Below, in pieces: positions 22,201-31,874 of a stretch of 64,000 nucleotides of DNA (position 1 is the first letter of the stretch; every line of letters begins with the position of its first letter). The notes below the pieces were generated by a model that saw nothing but the letters and a program-made list of their open reading frames with translations, had not been told where the DNA came from and ran no database searches. Source of the stretch: Thereva unica (Eukaryota; Arthropoda; Insecta; Diptera; Therevidae); NCBI GenBank assembly GCA_949987705.1, contig OX465286.1, positions 19,605,676 to 19,669,675 of the forward strand, in the 5' to 3' direction. Position numbers and translations under genes: made by a program.

Positions 22201-24505
22201 AATGGCTAAACCAGTTCCAAACCTGTACACAAAACGCACGATATTATCAGAAATCGCTTCATTATACGACCCACTTGGTTGGTTAGCTCCAGTTATAGCA
22301 GTCGCGAAAATTTTGATGCAGCTTATGTGGATAACGGGGTGTGCTTGGGACGATCCAGCGTCATTAACCATTGTTCAGCAGTGGAAAAAATTCAAGGACG
22401 ACCTAAGTAATTTGCCTCGGATTAAGATACCTCGATGGATTAAATATACAACTAAATCTAGCATCCAGCTCCATGGGTTTAGTGACGCGTCATCAAGAGC
22501 GTATGCGGCGGTTCTTTACATAAGAGTAATCCAAGAAGACGGGAGTATTTCAGCCACATTACTAACTGCCAAGACCAGAGTGGCACCCACCAAACCAACC
22601 ACCATTCCAAGATTAGAACTTAATGGGGCAGTAATTCTTGCACGGCTTATTAAAACCACCGTGGCAGACATGGAGTTGAACAACGTTCCTATTTTTGCTT
22701 GGACGGACTCTACAATCGTCTTACAGTGGATTAAAGAGCACCCGTCACGATGGAAAACATACGTCGCGAATCGAGTTGTTGAAATCCAGGAGAGTCTTAA
22801 ATTTGAAACTTGGCAACACGTGCCCACTAGTGAGAATCCAGCTGATATTGCGTCCAGAGGTACAACTGTGGAAGATCTGCTATCTAAGGACATATGGTGG
22901 CATGGTCCAGCTTGGTTGGCGAAATCTCAAGAATACTGGCCAAAATTTAAACGGTGTGAAGAAACAACAACTTTGGAAGCTAAGGTCAAACAAACAGCCA
23001 ATTTTGTTCTTGAAGCTCAAGACAATATTCTCAATCGTTACTCCTCATTTAGGAAAACAGTCAAAATCATTGCGTTATTACTTCGCTTCGTCGAAAACTG
23101 CAAACATCCATCACAAAAACAAATTGGGTTCATTTCTAGTGAAGAACGACGCAAGGCGGAGCAGATCATTTTAAGGCAAATTCAACGAACATGCTTTCCG
23201 GATGAGTATGGCAGTTTAAGTCAAGGTAAATCTATATCCAAAAAGAGCAAGTTGTTGCAGTTGACACCATTTTTGGATACCCAAGGAGTTATACGCATGA
23301 AGGGACGTCTCTGCCATGCAACCATAGCCTACGATCAAAAACACCCTATCATTCTACCAAAGACTCATCACATAGTGGAACTTATAATTGATCAATTACA
23401 TCAAGATACTCTGCATGGAGGAACTTCCTTAGTACTTGCTACTAGCCGAAACAAATATTGGATTTTAGACGCACGAAGAGCCATCTCCACTAGAATATAC
23501 AAATGCATCAAATGTTTTCGATTTAGAAAGGATACTGGACAACAATTAATGGGTAATTTGCCAGAAGCTCGGGTTAATATTGCGAAACCATTTAGCAAGG
23601 TAGGCATAGACTACGCTGGACCAGTGACCATAAAGGCTTCACCATGCAGAAAGGCAAAATTATTAAAAGCTTACTTGTGCATTTTTGTGTGCATGGTAAC
23701 CAAGGCCATGCACATTGAACTAGTATCAGCATTAACATCCGACGCCTTCATCGCAGCCTTACGGAGATTTATAGCCAGGAGAGGACTCTGTACTGATATT
23801 TATTCCGATTGCGGCACTAATTTTGTTGGAGCCAAATCAACATTAGATAAGGAGCTAAAATGTGCAATAACAAATGCAACGCAGGAAGCAAGAAAGCAGT
23901 TGGTTCACCATTCTATCAATTGGCATTTCAATCCACCAGCAGCTCCACATTTCGGAGGAATATGGGAAGCAGGTGTACGATCTGTAAAATACCATCTACG
24001 CAGAAGTTTAGGAACGATGATATGCACATATGAAGAATACTCAACAGTATTAACCCAAATAGAAGCCATTCTTAATTCAAGACCGCTATGCTATATTAGT
24101 ACAGATCCAAGCAATCCAGAGATACTCACGCCGGGACATTTTTTAATGGGTCAAGCAGTAAATACGTTGCCAGAACCGGACTACACAGAAAAAGTAACAA
24201 TTACTCAACGTTGGAAGTATTTGCAACAAAAAATTCATCAATTTTGGAAGCAATGGTCAAGGAACTATCTGCACCAACTGCAAACAAGACCAAAATGGCA
24301 GCATGAAAGAAAAAACATCGAAATTGGAGATGTAGTACTTGTTACTAGCGAAAATACGCCACCAGCGAAATGGCCTCTAGGCATCGTAGAAGAAGTCTAT
24401 CCAGGGGCCGATGGCCTGATAAGAGTAGCGCAAATAAAAACTCAAACAAATATATTGAGACGCCCAATATCAAAGTTATCCCGTCTTCCTTTAGACACAT
24501 CCTAG
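19289..24505 (+). CDS. BEL Gag-Pol polyprotein, one premature stop near the N-terminus
   Basis: The polyprotein makes the capsid, protease, RT, RNase H and integrase. I take ATG 19289 as the original start: residues before the usual call at 19451 match a BEL Gag N-terminus, but an in-frame TGA at 19346-19348 (codon 20) cuts it. From 19451 the frame runs open for 1684 residues. In that numbering there are Gag with CCHC-like knuckles at about 286-352, a protease box DPGSQ near 427 (usually D-S/T-G), RT with FYVDD near 833, and RNase H from FSDASS near 1009. The integrase follows, with IDYAGP (about 1385), SDCGTNF (about 1452) and WEAGVRS (about 1504) giving the DDE residues, and a C-terminal extension. 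Only the TGA and the unusual protease box argue against activity. Confidence 0.9.
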
Positions 24506-24595
24506 TTTCCTTTCACTAACAAAAGTATCTTGTCTTCAATGTTGTGCTGTGTAAACCCCTTAAGGAGAAATAATTTGTAAGCTCGTTTTTTCTAG

Positions 24596-25177
24596 ATGGA
24601 TTACGACGAAGACGTGTTAATGCTATCGGAAGAGATATTCTTTTCAACCCATCACGAAGCGGACCCCGAATTTTACGCTGATCCGAGCCCTGTAAAGGTC
24701 AACGAGGTACCACCAAGAGAAGCGCATGCAACTACATCCCAGGCTACCAATTCTAATCCAAAGGCTAAGGTCCATCCAGCCATGAAGTTGAAGGATATCA
24801 CCATACACACCAAGCCATCGGTGTCCCAGCCAGCGATTATAAATGGAGCTAAAGAAATCATGTTAAACATCTTAAGGCCAACCACTACCATCAAGGAATT
24901 TAGAGACCGGATCGACAACACACATCAACGGTTTGTCACGAGAGAAGGGATCGACATTTTCTTAACCCGTGAGGTCCTCAGACGAATTAACTTGGAAGCT
25001 ATCCAGAGGTCAAAATATGGGGAAAAAACACTCAACCTCCCACAAAAGTACCAAGTAAGACTTAAGGTGAAGAAGGATGGTAGGCTGATCTTTTTCCACT
25101 ACCATAAGAAAGGTGTTTTGAAGCAACGGTTGAACAGGATTGTTCAACGGGAGGGAGAATGTTCGCCGCAGCTTTAA
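24596..25177 (+). CDS. Extra 193-residue ORF between BEL pol and the 3' LTR
   Basis: I do not recognise this protein. It starts 90 bases after pol and stops inside the 3' LTR, so its last residues are LTR-encoded. The N-terminus is acidic (MDYDEDVLMLSEEI), the middle proline- and lysine-rich, and the C-terminus basic with VRLKVKKDGRLIFFHYHKK. No signal peptide or membrane segment is apparent, so it is not a typical envelope gene although it sits in that position. The open frame in a young element suggests it is maintained. Roles such as nucleic-acid binding are only a guess from its charge. Confidence 0.65.
   Translation: MDYDEDVLMLSEEIFFSTHHEADPEFYADPSPVKVNEVPPREAHATTSQATNSNPKAKVHPAMKLKDITIHTKPSVSQPAIINGAKEIMLNILRPTTTIKEFRDRIDNTHQRFVTREGIDIFLTREVLRRINLEAIQRSKYGEKTLNLPQKYQVRLKVKKDGRLIFFHYHKKGVLKQRLNRIVQREGECSPQL
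25149..25159 (+). promoter_or_regulatory. BEL polypurine tract
   Basis: The purine run GGGAGGGAGAA lies immediately before the TG of the 3' LTR, where plus-strand DNA synthesis is primed. It also encodes part of the small ORF. Confidence 0.8.
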
Positions 25178-26171
25178 AAAGGCATCACAAAAAATTTCAA
25201 CAACAATAAACAAAATTAACTAAATAGCCACAGCAAAATTTTCACAACTTTAAACCCCACAATAGAAAAGATAAACAAAATTAAATCCACAAAAAAACAC
25301 CTGTCAAAATGGAACGCAGCTTATATAATTTAAATACACAAAAACAAATAAACTACTTGGTACTAGATGGCACTATTAAAATACTGGGCTGACATTTTTA
25401 TGGATATCCTATAATCGAAGACTATATAATCAGTGTCCCAGAGCTGAAGCTTTTTCTTGCATTCCGGACGCCAGCGCAAAGGTAATTTAGAAGAGTCATG
25501 CTCAGTAGGGCATTCTTCTAAGAAATTCCTTTGCTTCAATTTTGCACTATGAATGGTCTTAAAGGACATTATTAAAACTTCATTCCCCAGGACAATTATA
25601 TATTACATATATTTTATCTATTTTTTATTTTCTTTATTTGTTTTTTTTTTCTTTCCAATTTTGCATCCCATATCCAGATTATAACTACGAGAAACATTCC
25701 TCACCCTTTGTTCGCGTCGGAACACATAACGGTAGTTAACGGCATATGTATGAATTATGTAAAAGAATTAGAAAAAGTAATTTCTTGTCAGGGATTAAAA
25801 AATAATTTTTTTTATGATTTCTATGAATTTATTACATTTATGAATTAATTTGCAATTAAAAATTTGTTGTTGGTGTTATTTTCGGAAACTTTTAGTATTA
25901 TGCAATTAATTTCAAGCCCTTTTAATTGAAGTAAACTATACAAATTTAATTACATTTAGGATTACCTTTGACTTGAATTTATTAAAATGCTAGGAATTTA
26001 GATTAGGAGACTATTACGTGTAAATATAATAAACAAAAACATAATAAACCAGAAATTGTGAACTAAGGTTATTTGCGTTTTTTATTGTTCACTGGAAATT
26101 TATATTTTTTTGCAGATTCCGCTACACTAAGGACCCAGTCAATTAGGAATTAGATCCTCATTGACAAAACA
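25160..26171 (+). repeat. BEL 3' LTR
   Basis: A direct copy of the 5' LTR, one T shorter in a T run near 25641-25650. It is followed by the second GTTGA duplication and the rest of the piggyBac transposase. Confidence 0.95.
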
Positions 26172-26176
26172 GTTGA

Positions 26177-27461
26177 GGATTATTGGTCATCGAAGCCGTC
26201 AACGGGAATTCCAATGGTAAAGCAGGCAATGTCGAGATTTACGTTCACCCGCATCAAGAGATATATCCATTTTGCCGATAATGATAAACTAGATCGTAAC
26301 GATAAGATGGCCAAGGTACTACAATTTTCATTATATTATTGTGTTTCCTAATTTGTATTTCATTGAGTTCAGCTTCGACCATTCTTCAACATTATAAACA
26401 GAAAATTTATGCAATTTGGAATTTGGGCAGAGTTTTTGTCCATAGACGAGCAGATGGTGGCCTATTTCGGACACAGTTGCAAAATGTTTATTAAAGGAAA
26501 GCCGATTCGTTTTGGATATAAACTTTGGTGCCTCTGTTCGTCAACCGGTTATTTATTCTTTTTCATCCCTTACTGTGGACAATCTGATGAATACAACAGA
26601 GAGGTTGGTCTTGGAGCTGATGTCGTTCTCCGTTTACTCGGCAACGTCGAGGCCCCTATGCATCACGTGGCCTTTTTCGACAACTTCTTCACATCCTATC
26701 ATCTTCTATGCTTGTTATCAGAAAAGCGACTCTGTGCCACTGGAACTGTTCGCTGTAATCGTGTAGCTGGTGGTGCTACTAATATGAAGACTGAAAAATA
26801 TTTGCCTCGCGGCGCATATGATTATATGTACGACTCTAAAAACAAGATCACTCTTTGTCGCTGGCAAGATAATAAGGAAGTCACCATTGCTACAAACTAC
26901 GATCAGATTCTACCACTTCACCCTGTTCGGCGTTGGAAAAAAGCAACTAAAGCTTCTAAGGAAGGGCCGCGAGAAGAAGGTAAATTTGTCAATGTCGATC
27001 AGCCTACTGTATTTTGCAGCTACAACAAAGGAATGGGGGGCGTTGATCTCCACGACAACGCCATTCAGAATTATCGAGTCAACATCCGTGGAAAGAAATG
27101 GTACTGGCCACTTTGGATAACCACCCTGAATTCTTCTGCTGTGAACGCTTGGAAACTACATTGTTTGGTCGCGAAATACAAAAACGAGAAGCCAATGAGC
27201 CAGAAACAGTTCAAGGTGTCCGTCACAGAGTCTCTTCTATTGACCGATGATAAAGAAGGAATGGAAGTGGATGATGATCTGGAGTTCCAGAGACCGCGTA
27301 ACTTACCAAACGTCGTTGGTGAACACCTCATCGTCCGTCAGCCGGAAGGGAAATATCGTCGATGCCAGTTGAAAGGTTGTGGCAAAACAACAATTTGGAT
27401 GTGCGAGAAATGTGGCAAGCACATGCACTCACATTGTTTTAAACTTTTCCATGAAAAATAA
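26177..27461 (+). pseudogene. piggyBac transposase, catalytic core and zinc domain
   Basis: This continues from 18168. A phase-0 intron of 57 bp is predicted at 26316-26372 (GTACTA...TTCAG) and carries an in-frame stop if unspliced. The whole protein would be about 625 residues. The DDD triad is visible: SIDEQM (about D288), FFDNFF (about D366) and GMGGVDLHD (about D488, with the accessory D491). The last 30 residues form a cysteine-rich RING-like domain (CQLKGCGK, CEKCGKHMHSHC) that in piggyBac binds terminal DNA. No internal stop or shift was seen. The reaction is cut-and-paste transposition at TTAA through a hairpin intermediate. It is silent now only because of the BEL insertion. Confidence 0.9.
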
Positions 27462-27609
27462 TTCTTTTCCTACTACTTTCCTAAATTACAAATACTTATT
27501 ACGTTTTACAATTTCACTCTAAATCATCACAAAAAATCAATAAACGTGTTTTTTTACTGAAATAATCGTGTCTATTCGCTTTATTACGATATGTTTCATA
27601 TGTATAGAA

Positions 27610-27651
27610 TTTTATGGTATGGGATAAGCGCCAATGTTCGATTAATCGAAC
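27610..27651. repeat. Subterminal inverted repeat of piggyBac, right copy
   Basis: This is the inverted partner of 17258-17300, including TATGGTATGGGATAAGCG and the 16-bp palindrome at 27636-27651. A third palindrome lies at 27972-27987, just inside the right TIR. The interval 27660-27970 contains no gene. Confidence 0.8.
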
Positions 27652-28074
27652 ACTAACTTTGACTCATACCTGTGCCATCCAGGCGCTGCCAGGTGCTGAT
27701 TTTTTGATTGCAAAAGATAGCTTGGGCCTTGGGCTATAAAACCTCATCATTACTTTTTTTTTAATTATATATTTTTAATATTATTTATAAGAAAGGTCTA
27801 TCGGCAAGGTATTTTTCAACCACGCCCTCCAAAATAACGGGTGGGGTGTGGGTGGCGGTAAATATTATTTTCGAATAGCAAAAAGATCAAAGTAATATAT
27901 GATACTAACTTTCTTCCTGATATCATTTACTTTAACAGTTAGAAAAATTATTGAAAATGGACAAATTTCACGTTCGATTAATCGAACACCGGTCGGAAAT
28001 GGGTTAAGAAACCCGAAGCAAAGCCTCGGAACGGACGGGAAAAACGGCAACGACTACGGCAACAGCACCTGGAA

Positions 28075-28695
28075 ATGATTTTCGGAACATGGAACACGCG
28101 AAGTATGTACAGAACTGCAGCAGTTAAGTCACTATTAGACGAAGTGACCAGATATAAAATAAAATTACTCGCGCTACAAGAGATCAGATGGCTAGGAGAC
28201 TGGACAATGGACCTTGGTAACAACAGGATATTCTACAGCTACGGAAGGGAACATCACTTAGGAGTAGGTTTCGTAGTACACAAGTCAATTATAGATAATG
28301 TGATAGAGTTCAAGCCAATCAGTGAACGATTATGCTCAATACGACTCCGAACGAAGTTCTTTACCCTCTCAATCATAAACGTACATACGGAGACGGAGGA
28401 GAAAGCGGACACGACAAAGGGCACTTTCTATTATAAACTTGAGCGCGCATATGATACGGCCCCTTCCAATGACATCAAGATGGTGATAGGAGACCTCAAC
28501 GCCAAAATTGGAAGAGAGAACTGGCACAGACCGACCATTGGAAAGGAAAGTCTCCACGAAACATCAAACGATAACGGACAACGTGTTATCGATTTCGCAA
28601 TGAGCAAAAATATGATCGTCAGCTCAACATATTTCCCGAGAAAGGACATTCATAAATACACATGGCAATCCCTCAGCGAAAGATACTGCAATCAA
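28075..28695 (+). pseudogene. RTE-2 endonuclease, N-terminal part
   Basis: The frame opens with the RTE-type FGTWNTRSMY and contains LALQEIRWLG, INVHTETE and IGDLNAKIG, the metal-binding and catalytic segments of the AP-like endonuclease. It aligns with RTE-1 through HKYTWQSLSER. At 28695 it is cut by LINE-B, and the coding frame resumes at 31875 as the IDHILIDRR motif. The length to this point fits the first two thirds of the domain. No internal stop is present in this portion. Confidence 0.8.
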
Positions 28696-28741
28696 GAGGC
28701 TCTCGGCCTCGTCGGCGTTGTAGCCACTATCGGTTGCTGAT

Positions 28742-28790
28742 GGAATTCTCCTTGCTTTAGGAGGCATAACACTCCAGCAAGGCGCATTCC
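28742..28790 (+). ncRNA. Three-tier hairpin in the LINE-B leader
   Basis: The stems are GGAAT/ATTCC (outer), CCTTGC/GCAAGG (middle) and GGAG/CTCC (apical), with loop GCATAACA. It ends 10 bases before the start codon at 28801, which sits in GCCCCGATG. The SINEs keep the apical stem-loop exactly and the outer stems in pairing but not in sequence. This supports an RNA structure. Its function is unknown; translation start or RNP recognition are possibilities. Confidence 0.65.
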
Positions 28791-28800
28791 GTTTGCCCCG

Positions 28801-31738
28801 ATGACTGCGACGCCGGCTTCGCCGACCTCAACTGAGGACTGTAACCTTGCGTTTGCGAAGCAGCGATTTTCTATCGCCTTCGCCAACATCCGTGGGCTAC
28901 AATCGAATTTCGACTGTGTCGTGCCATCTATTATCTAATTCACCCCATATCTTCGCGCTAAGTGAGACCCAAATCTTACCTAATGATGTCTTAGATCATT
29001 ACCAGGTTTCCGGGTACTCATTAGTGCATAATCTCTCCCCCCATAGGGGAGTTGCCATATATATTAGGAAAGACGTAGCTTTTCAGAAGGTGTACAACAG
29101 TACATCGCCTGACTTTAACCACCTCGGCCTCAAAATTTTACTTCATAAGCACGTCATTTTCTTCTGTTTTCTATACAGGAGCCCTAATATAAATAATGAA
29201 GCCTCTTCCTTAGCATTTGACGCTATCTCTGAACGTATCTCCGAATTCTTATCCTTATACCCGGAGTGTGAAATCATTGTTGCGGGTGATTTCAACGTTC
29301 ACAACACAAATTGGCTGAATTATTCAAATGGCACCAGTGTTTCTGGCCGGGATGCCGAACTCTTTGCAGAGACTAATAATCTTCACCAATTGGTTAAGTG
29401 CCCTACACGAGTTCCTGACGCTGTAGATCAAGGGGCCCATCTCCTTGATCTTTTTCTCACCTCCCACCCTACACGGTACTCCATCGAAGTTCATTCACCT
29501 CTAGGCAGCTCAGACCACTGCCTGGTCAGCGCAAGCTTCCCATACCAATCATCCGTCTCAACCATACCAGCTCCTAGAAGAACTGTGTGGCACTATGGGA
29601 AAGCCAATTGGTTGGGGCTTATTCGCTTCTTCCAAGCCGCTGACTGGGACCTGTGTTTTGAGAATCGCGATGCCAACTTTTCCGCTCTCTGCATCTCAAA
29701 AATCATATTGGCAGGAATGCGTTTATTCATTCCCCATTCTACCAAATCCATTAAGCCAAGGCCGCATGGATGGTTTAATCAAGAATGTATGAACGCGATT
29801 AAAGCCAAAGAAACCGCCTATAGAGAGTTCAGGCATTCCCTGAGCGAATCATCCCGACGTGAGTACATCAGGTTGAGAAATGTCTGCAAAACCACCATCA
29901 AGCAAACCAAAGCCTCCTTCGATGACAGGTTAAGAAACAAACTCATTAACACCTCTGCTGGCAGTAAAAACTTCTGGTCCTTGGTAACCTCCATCAGGAA
30001 AAATTTTAACACATCGTCGTCTCCTCCCTTCATTCATGATGGGAAGGTATTAACAGAAAGCAAATCCAAGGCTGACTTACTCGCATCTCTGTTTGCCTCC
30101 AATTCTTCCTTGCCTGATACTGCCGTGCAACCCCCCATTGTAGAGGGTTCTGCTCACTCAATGGGCAGAGTTTTCTTCAGAACTCGTGAAGTGTTCAAGT
30201 GTCTCAAGGAGCTCGATCCCACTAAATCCACTGGCCCTGATAAAATTCCCCCTATGGTTCTTAAAAAATGCGCTTCACCTTTGGCTAAACCTCTGCGCAA
30301 ACTCTTCGCCCTTTCTTACTTCTCCGGAGTTTTCCCTGACTCCTGGAAACTGGCTCATGTTCAGCCTATACCGAAAAAAGGTGATTCCAGCGACCCCTCT
30401 AACTACCGCCCAATAGCAATCACTTCTATCCTCTCCAAAATCATGGAGACATTAATAAACAGAAGGCTTATGGAATATCTTGAACGCAACCAAATATTGG
30501 ATGACAAGCAGTACGGCTTTAGATCGAAAAGATCTACTGGCGACCTCCTTGTATGCCTAACTGAACACCTCTACCAAAACATTCATCGCTTTGGTGAATC
30601 CGGCCTGGTAGCTCTCGATATCTCCAAGGCCTTTGATAGAGTATGGCACCCCGCTCTATTGAGTAAACTCCATGCAATTGGCATCGACCTTCTTCTAAAG
30701 AATTGGATTGAGAGTTTCCTTTCCGACCGCTCAATCAAGGTAGTATTGGACGGCGTTGAATCTAATCCCCACTCCATCTCTGCAGGCGTTCCCCAGGGCT
30801 CTATTCTATCACCAGCTCTCTTCCTAGTTTTTATAAATGACCTGCTCTCAATTCCATCCAACTCACTTCACAGCTTCGCTGATGACAGTACTTTGCGTTA
30901 CTCGTATAGCTTTGATAAAGCAAGACAAGCACGGGCCAGACCTTGTCTGCTTGATCGTGAACTTATGTCCACTTCAATCAACAGGGACATAAGATTGATT
31001 CTTGATTGGGGCCTCATGAATCAAGTTGAATTCAACGCACAGAAAACAAAATACTGTCTCTTCTCTATGAAAACGCGCTCCCCAATCCCTCCCATTAAAG
31101 TGGACAGTCTAGAACTGATGGCTGAACCATCCCTCAATATCCTGGGCATAACTTTAACTGAAGATCTGCGATGGAGTAATCACATATTCCAAATCGCTAA
31201 ACAAGCATCACAATGCTTGGGATTCCTTAAAAGATGCAAATTCCTCCTTCCGCCGTCGGCCAGGGCTATAATATACAAATCCTACATTCGGCCCCGCCTC
31301 GAATTCAACTCATATCTCTGGGCAGGGGCACCGAGTACCACCTTAGCGTGGCTGGACAAGGTGCAGAACCGCGCTCTCCAACTCATTGGCGACGACGTCA
31401 TTTGCTCCAAAATTGATTCACTAAGTCACCGCAGGAATGTAGCAGCTCTAGTAAAATTCTACCGCATCTACCATAACGACTGTTCCACCGAAATATATAA
31501 TCTCCTGCCTTCACGGCGATGTTTTTCCCGCAACACAAGACTTGCCCATTCGGCTCATCCTCACTATCTACAGCCCTTATTTTCGCGCACACACCAGTTT
31601 AGTAATTCGTTCTTTTCGAGAACAACTCGACTGTGGAACAACCTTCCACAGTCAGTTTTCCCAAACTCATATAACACCCAAGAGTTTAAACGCAAGGTTC
31701 ATCTCCACCTCCTCATGTACCCCCCAGACTCCCTTTAA
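28801..31738 (+). pseudogene. LINE-B endonuclease-reverse transcriptase, one frameshift
   Basis: The ATG at 28801 directly follows the leader hairpin and opens a frame with FANIRGLQSNFD, the expected endonuclease start. It stops at a TAA near 28937, and a one-base shift between about 28905 and 28937 moves to the frame read from there to 31738. That frame has IFALSETQ, VAGDFNVHNTNW and SSDHCLVS (endonuclease). The RT motifs are STGPDKIPPMVL, NYRPIAITS, LDISKAFDRVWH, AGVPQGSILSP and HSFADDSTL (FADD in place of YADD). The conserved tail TRLWNNLPQSVFP closes it. The frame is otherwise open for over 930 residues, so this copy is one indel from intact. It is about 90% similar by eye to the fragment at 8651. 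Confidence 0.9.
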
Positions 31739-31874
31739 TCTGTCTTATTCTTTCTCTATCCTTCGAGCTAAGCTTACTACCAGACACCTGACGTTGACGT
31801 GTAAGACATGACGGACTGGTAGTACAAAGGGTGACACCTGAGCTTAGACTTTCACATAAAAAAAAAAAAAAAAT

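Larger units (their letters stand above)
18169..26171 (+). mobile_element. BEL/Pao LTR retrotransposon, near full length
   Basis: The LTRs are 1013 and 1012 bp, TG...CA, and look identical except for one T in a T run. A 5-bp duplication GTTGA (18164-18168 and 26172-26176) flanks the element. The internal region encodes one Gag-Pol frame with the BEL order protease, RT, RNase H, integrase, plus a second small frame before the 3' LTR. The polypurine tract GGGAGGGAGAA (25149-25159) abuts the 3' LTR. The near-identity of the LTRs implies a recent insertion. Confidence 0.95.
17123..28003 (+). mobile_element. piggyBac-family DNA transposon with TTAA target duplication
   Basis: The element is bordered by TTAA (17119-17122 and 28004-28007), the obligatory piggyBac target. 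Its TIRs are at least 14 bp: CCCATTTCCGACCG at the left and its complement at the right. A subterminal inverted repeat lies at 17258-17300 and 27610-27651. Without the nested BEL element and its 5-bp duplication it would be about 2.87 kb, normal for the family. It encodes one transposase with all catalytic residues visible. Confidence 0.95.
28696..31874 (+). mobile_element. LINE-B copy 2: full-length non-LTR retrotransposon
   Basis: About 3.18 kb. The leader (28696-28800) contains the hairpin at 28742-28790. A single long ORF encodes endonuclease and RT with no ORF1 before it. The 3' tail AGTACAAAGGGTGACACC and CTTAGACTTTCACAT ends in an A run. It is inserted in RTE-2 between codons of the N-Q-I-D motif. 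Any TSD is hidden by the A tail. The tail and leader are shared with the SINEs in this window. Confidence 0.9.

Noticed and set aside
28696..28800. HDV-like self-cleaving ribozyme at the LINE-B 5' end
   Set aside because: Some LINEs start with such ribozymes, but I could not find the double-pseudoknot pairing or the catalytic cytosine context by eye. A covariance-model search would decide.
28847..28860. LINE-B start at 28847
   Set aside because: This is a TTG reached only because of an upstream frameshift; the ATG at 28801 gives the expected endonuclease start.
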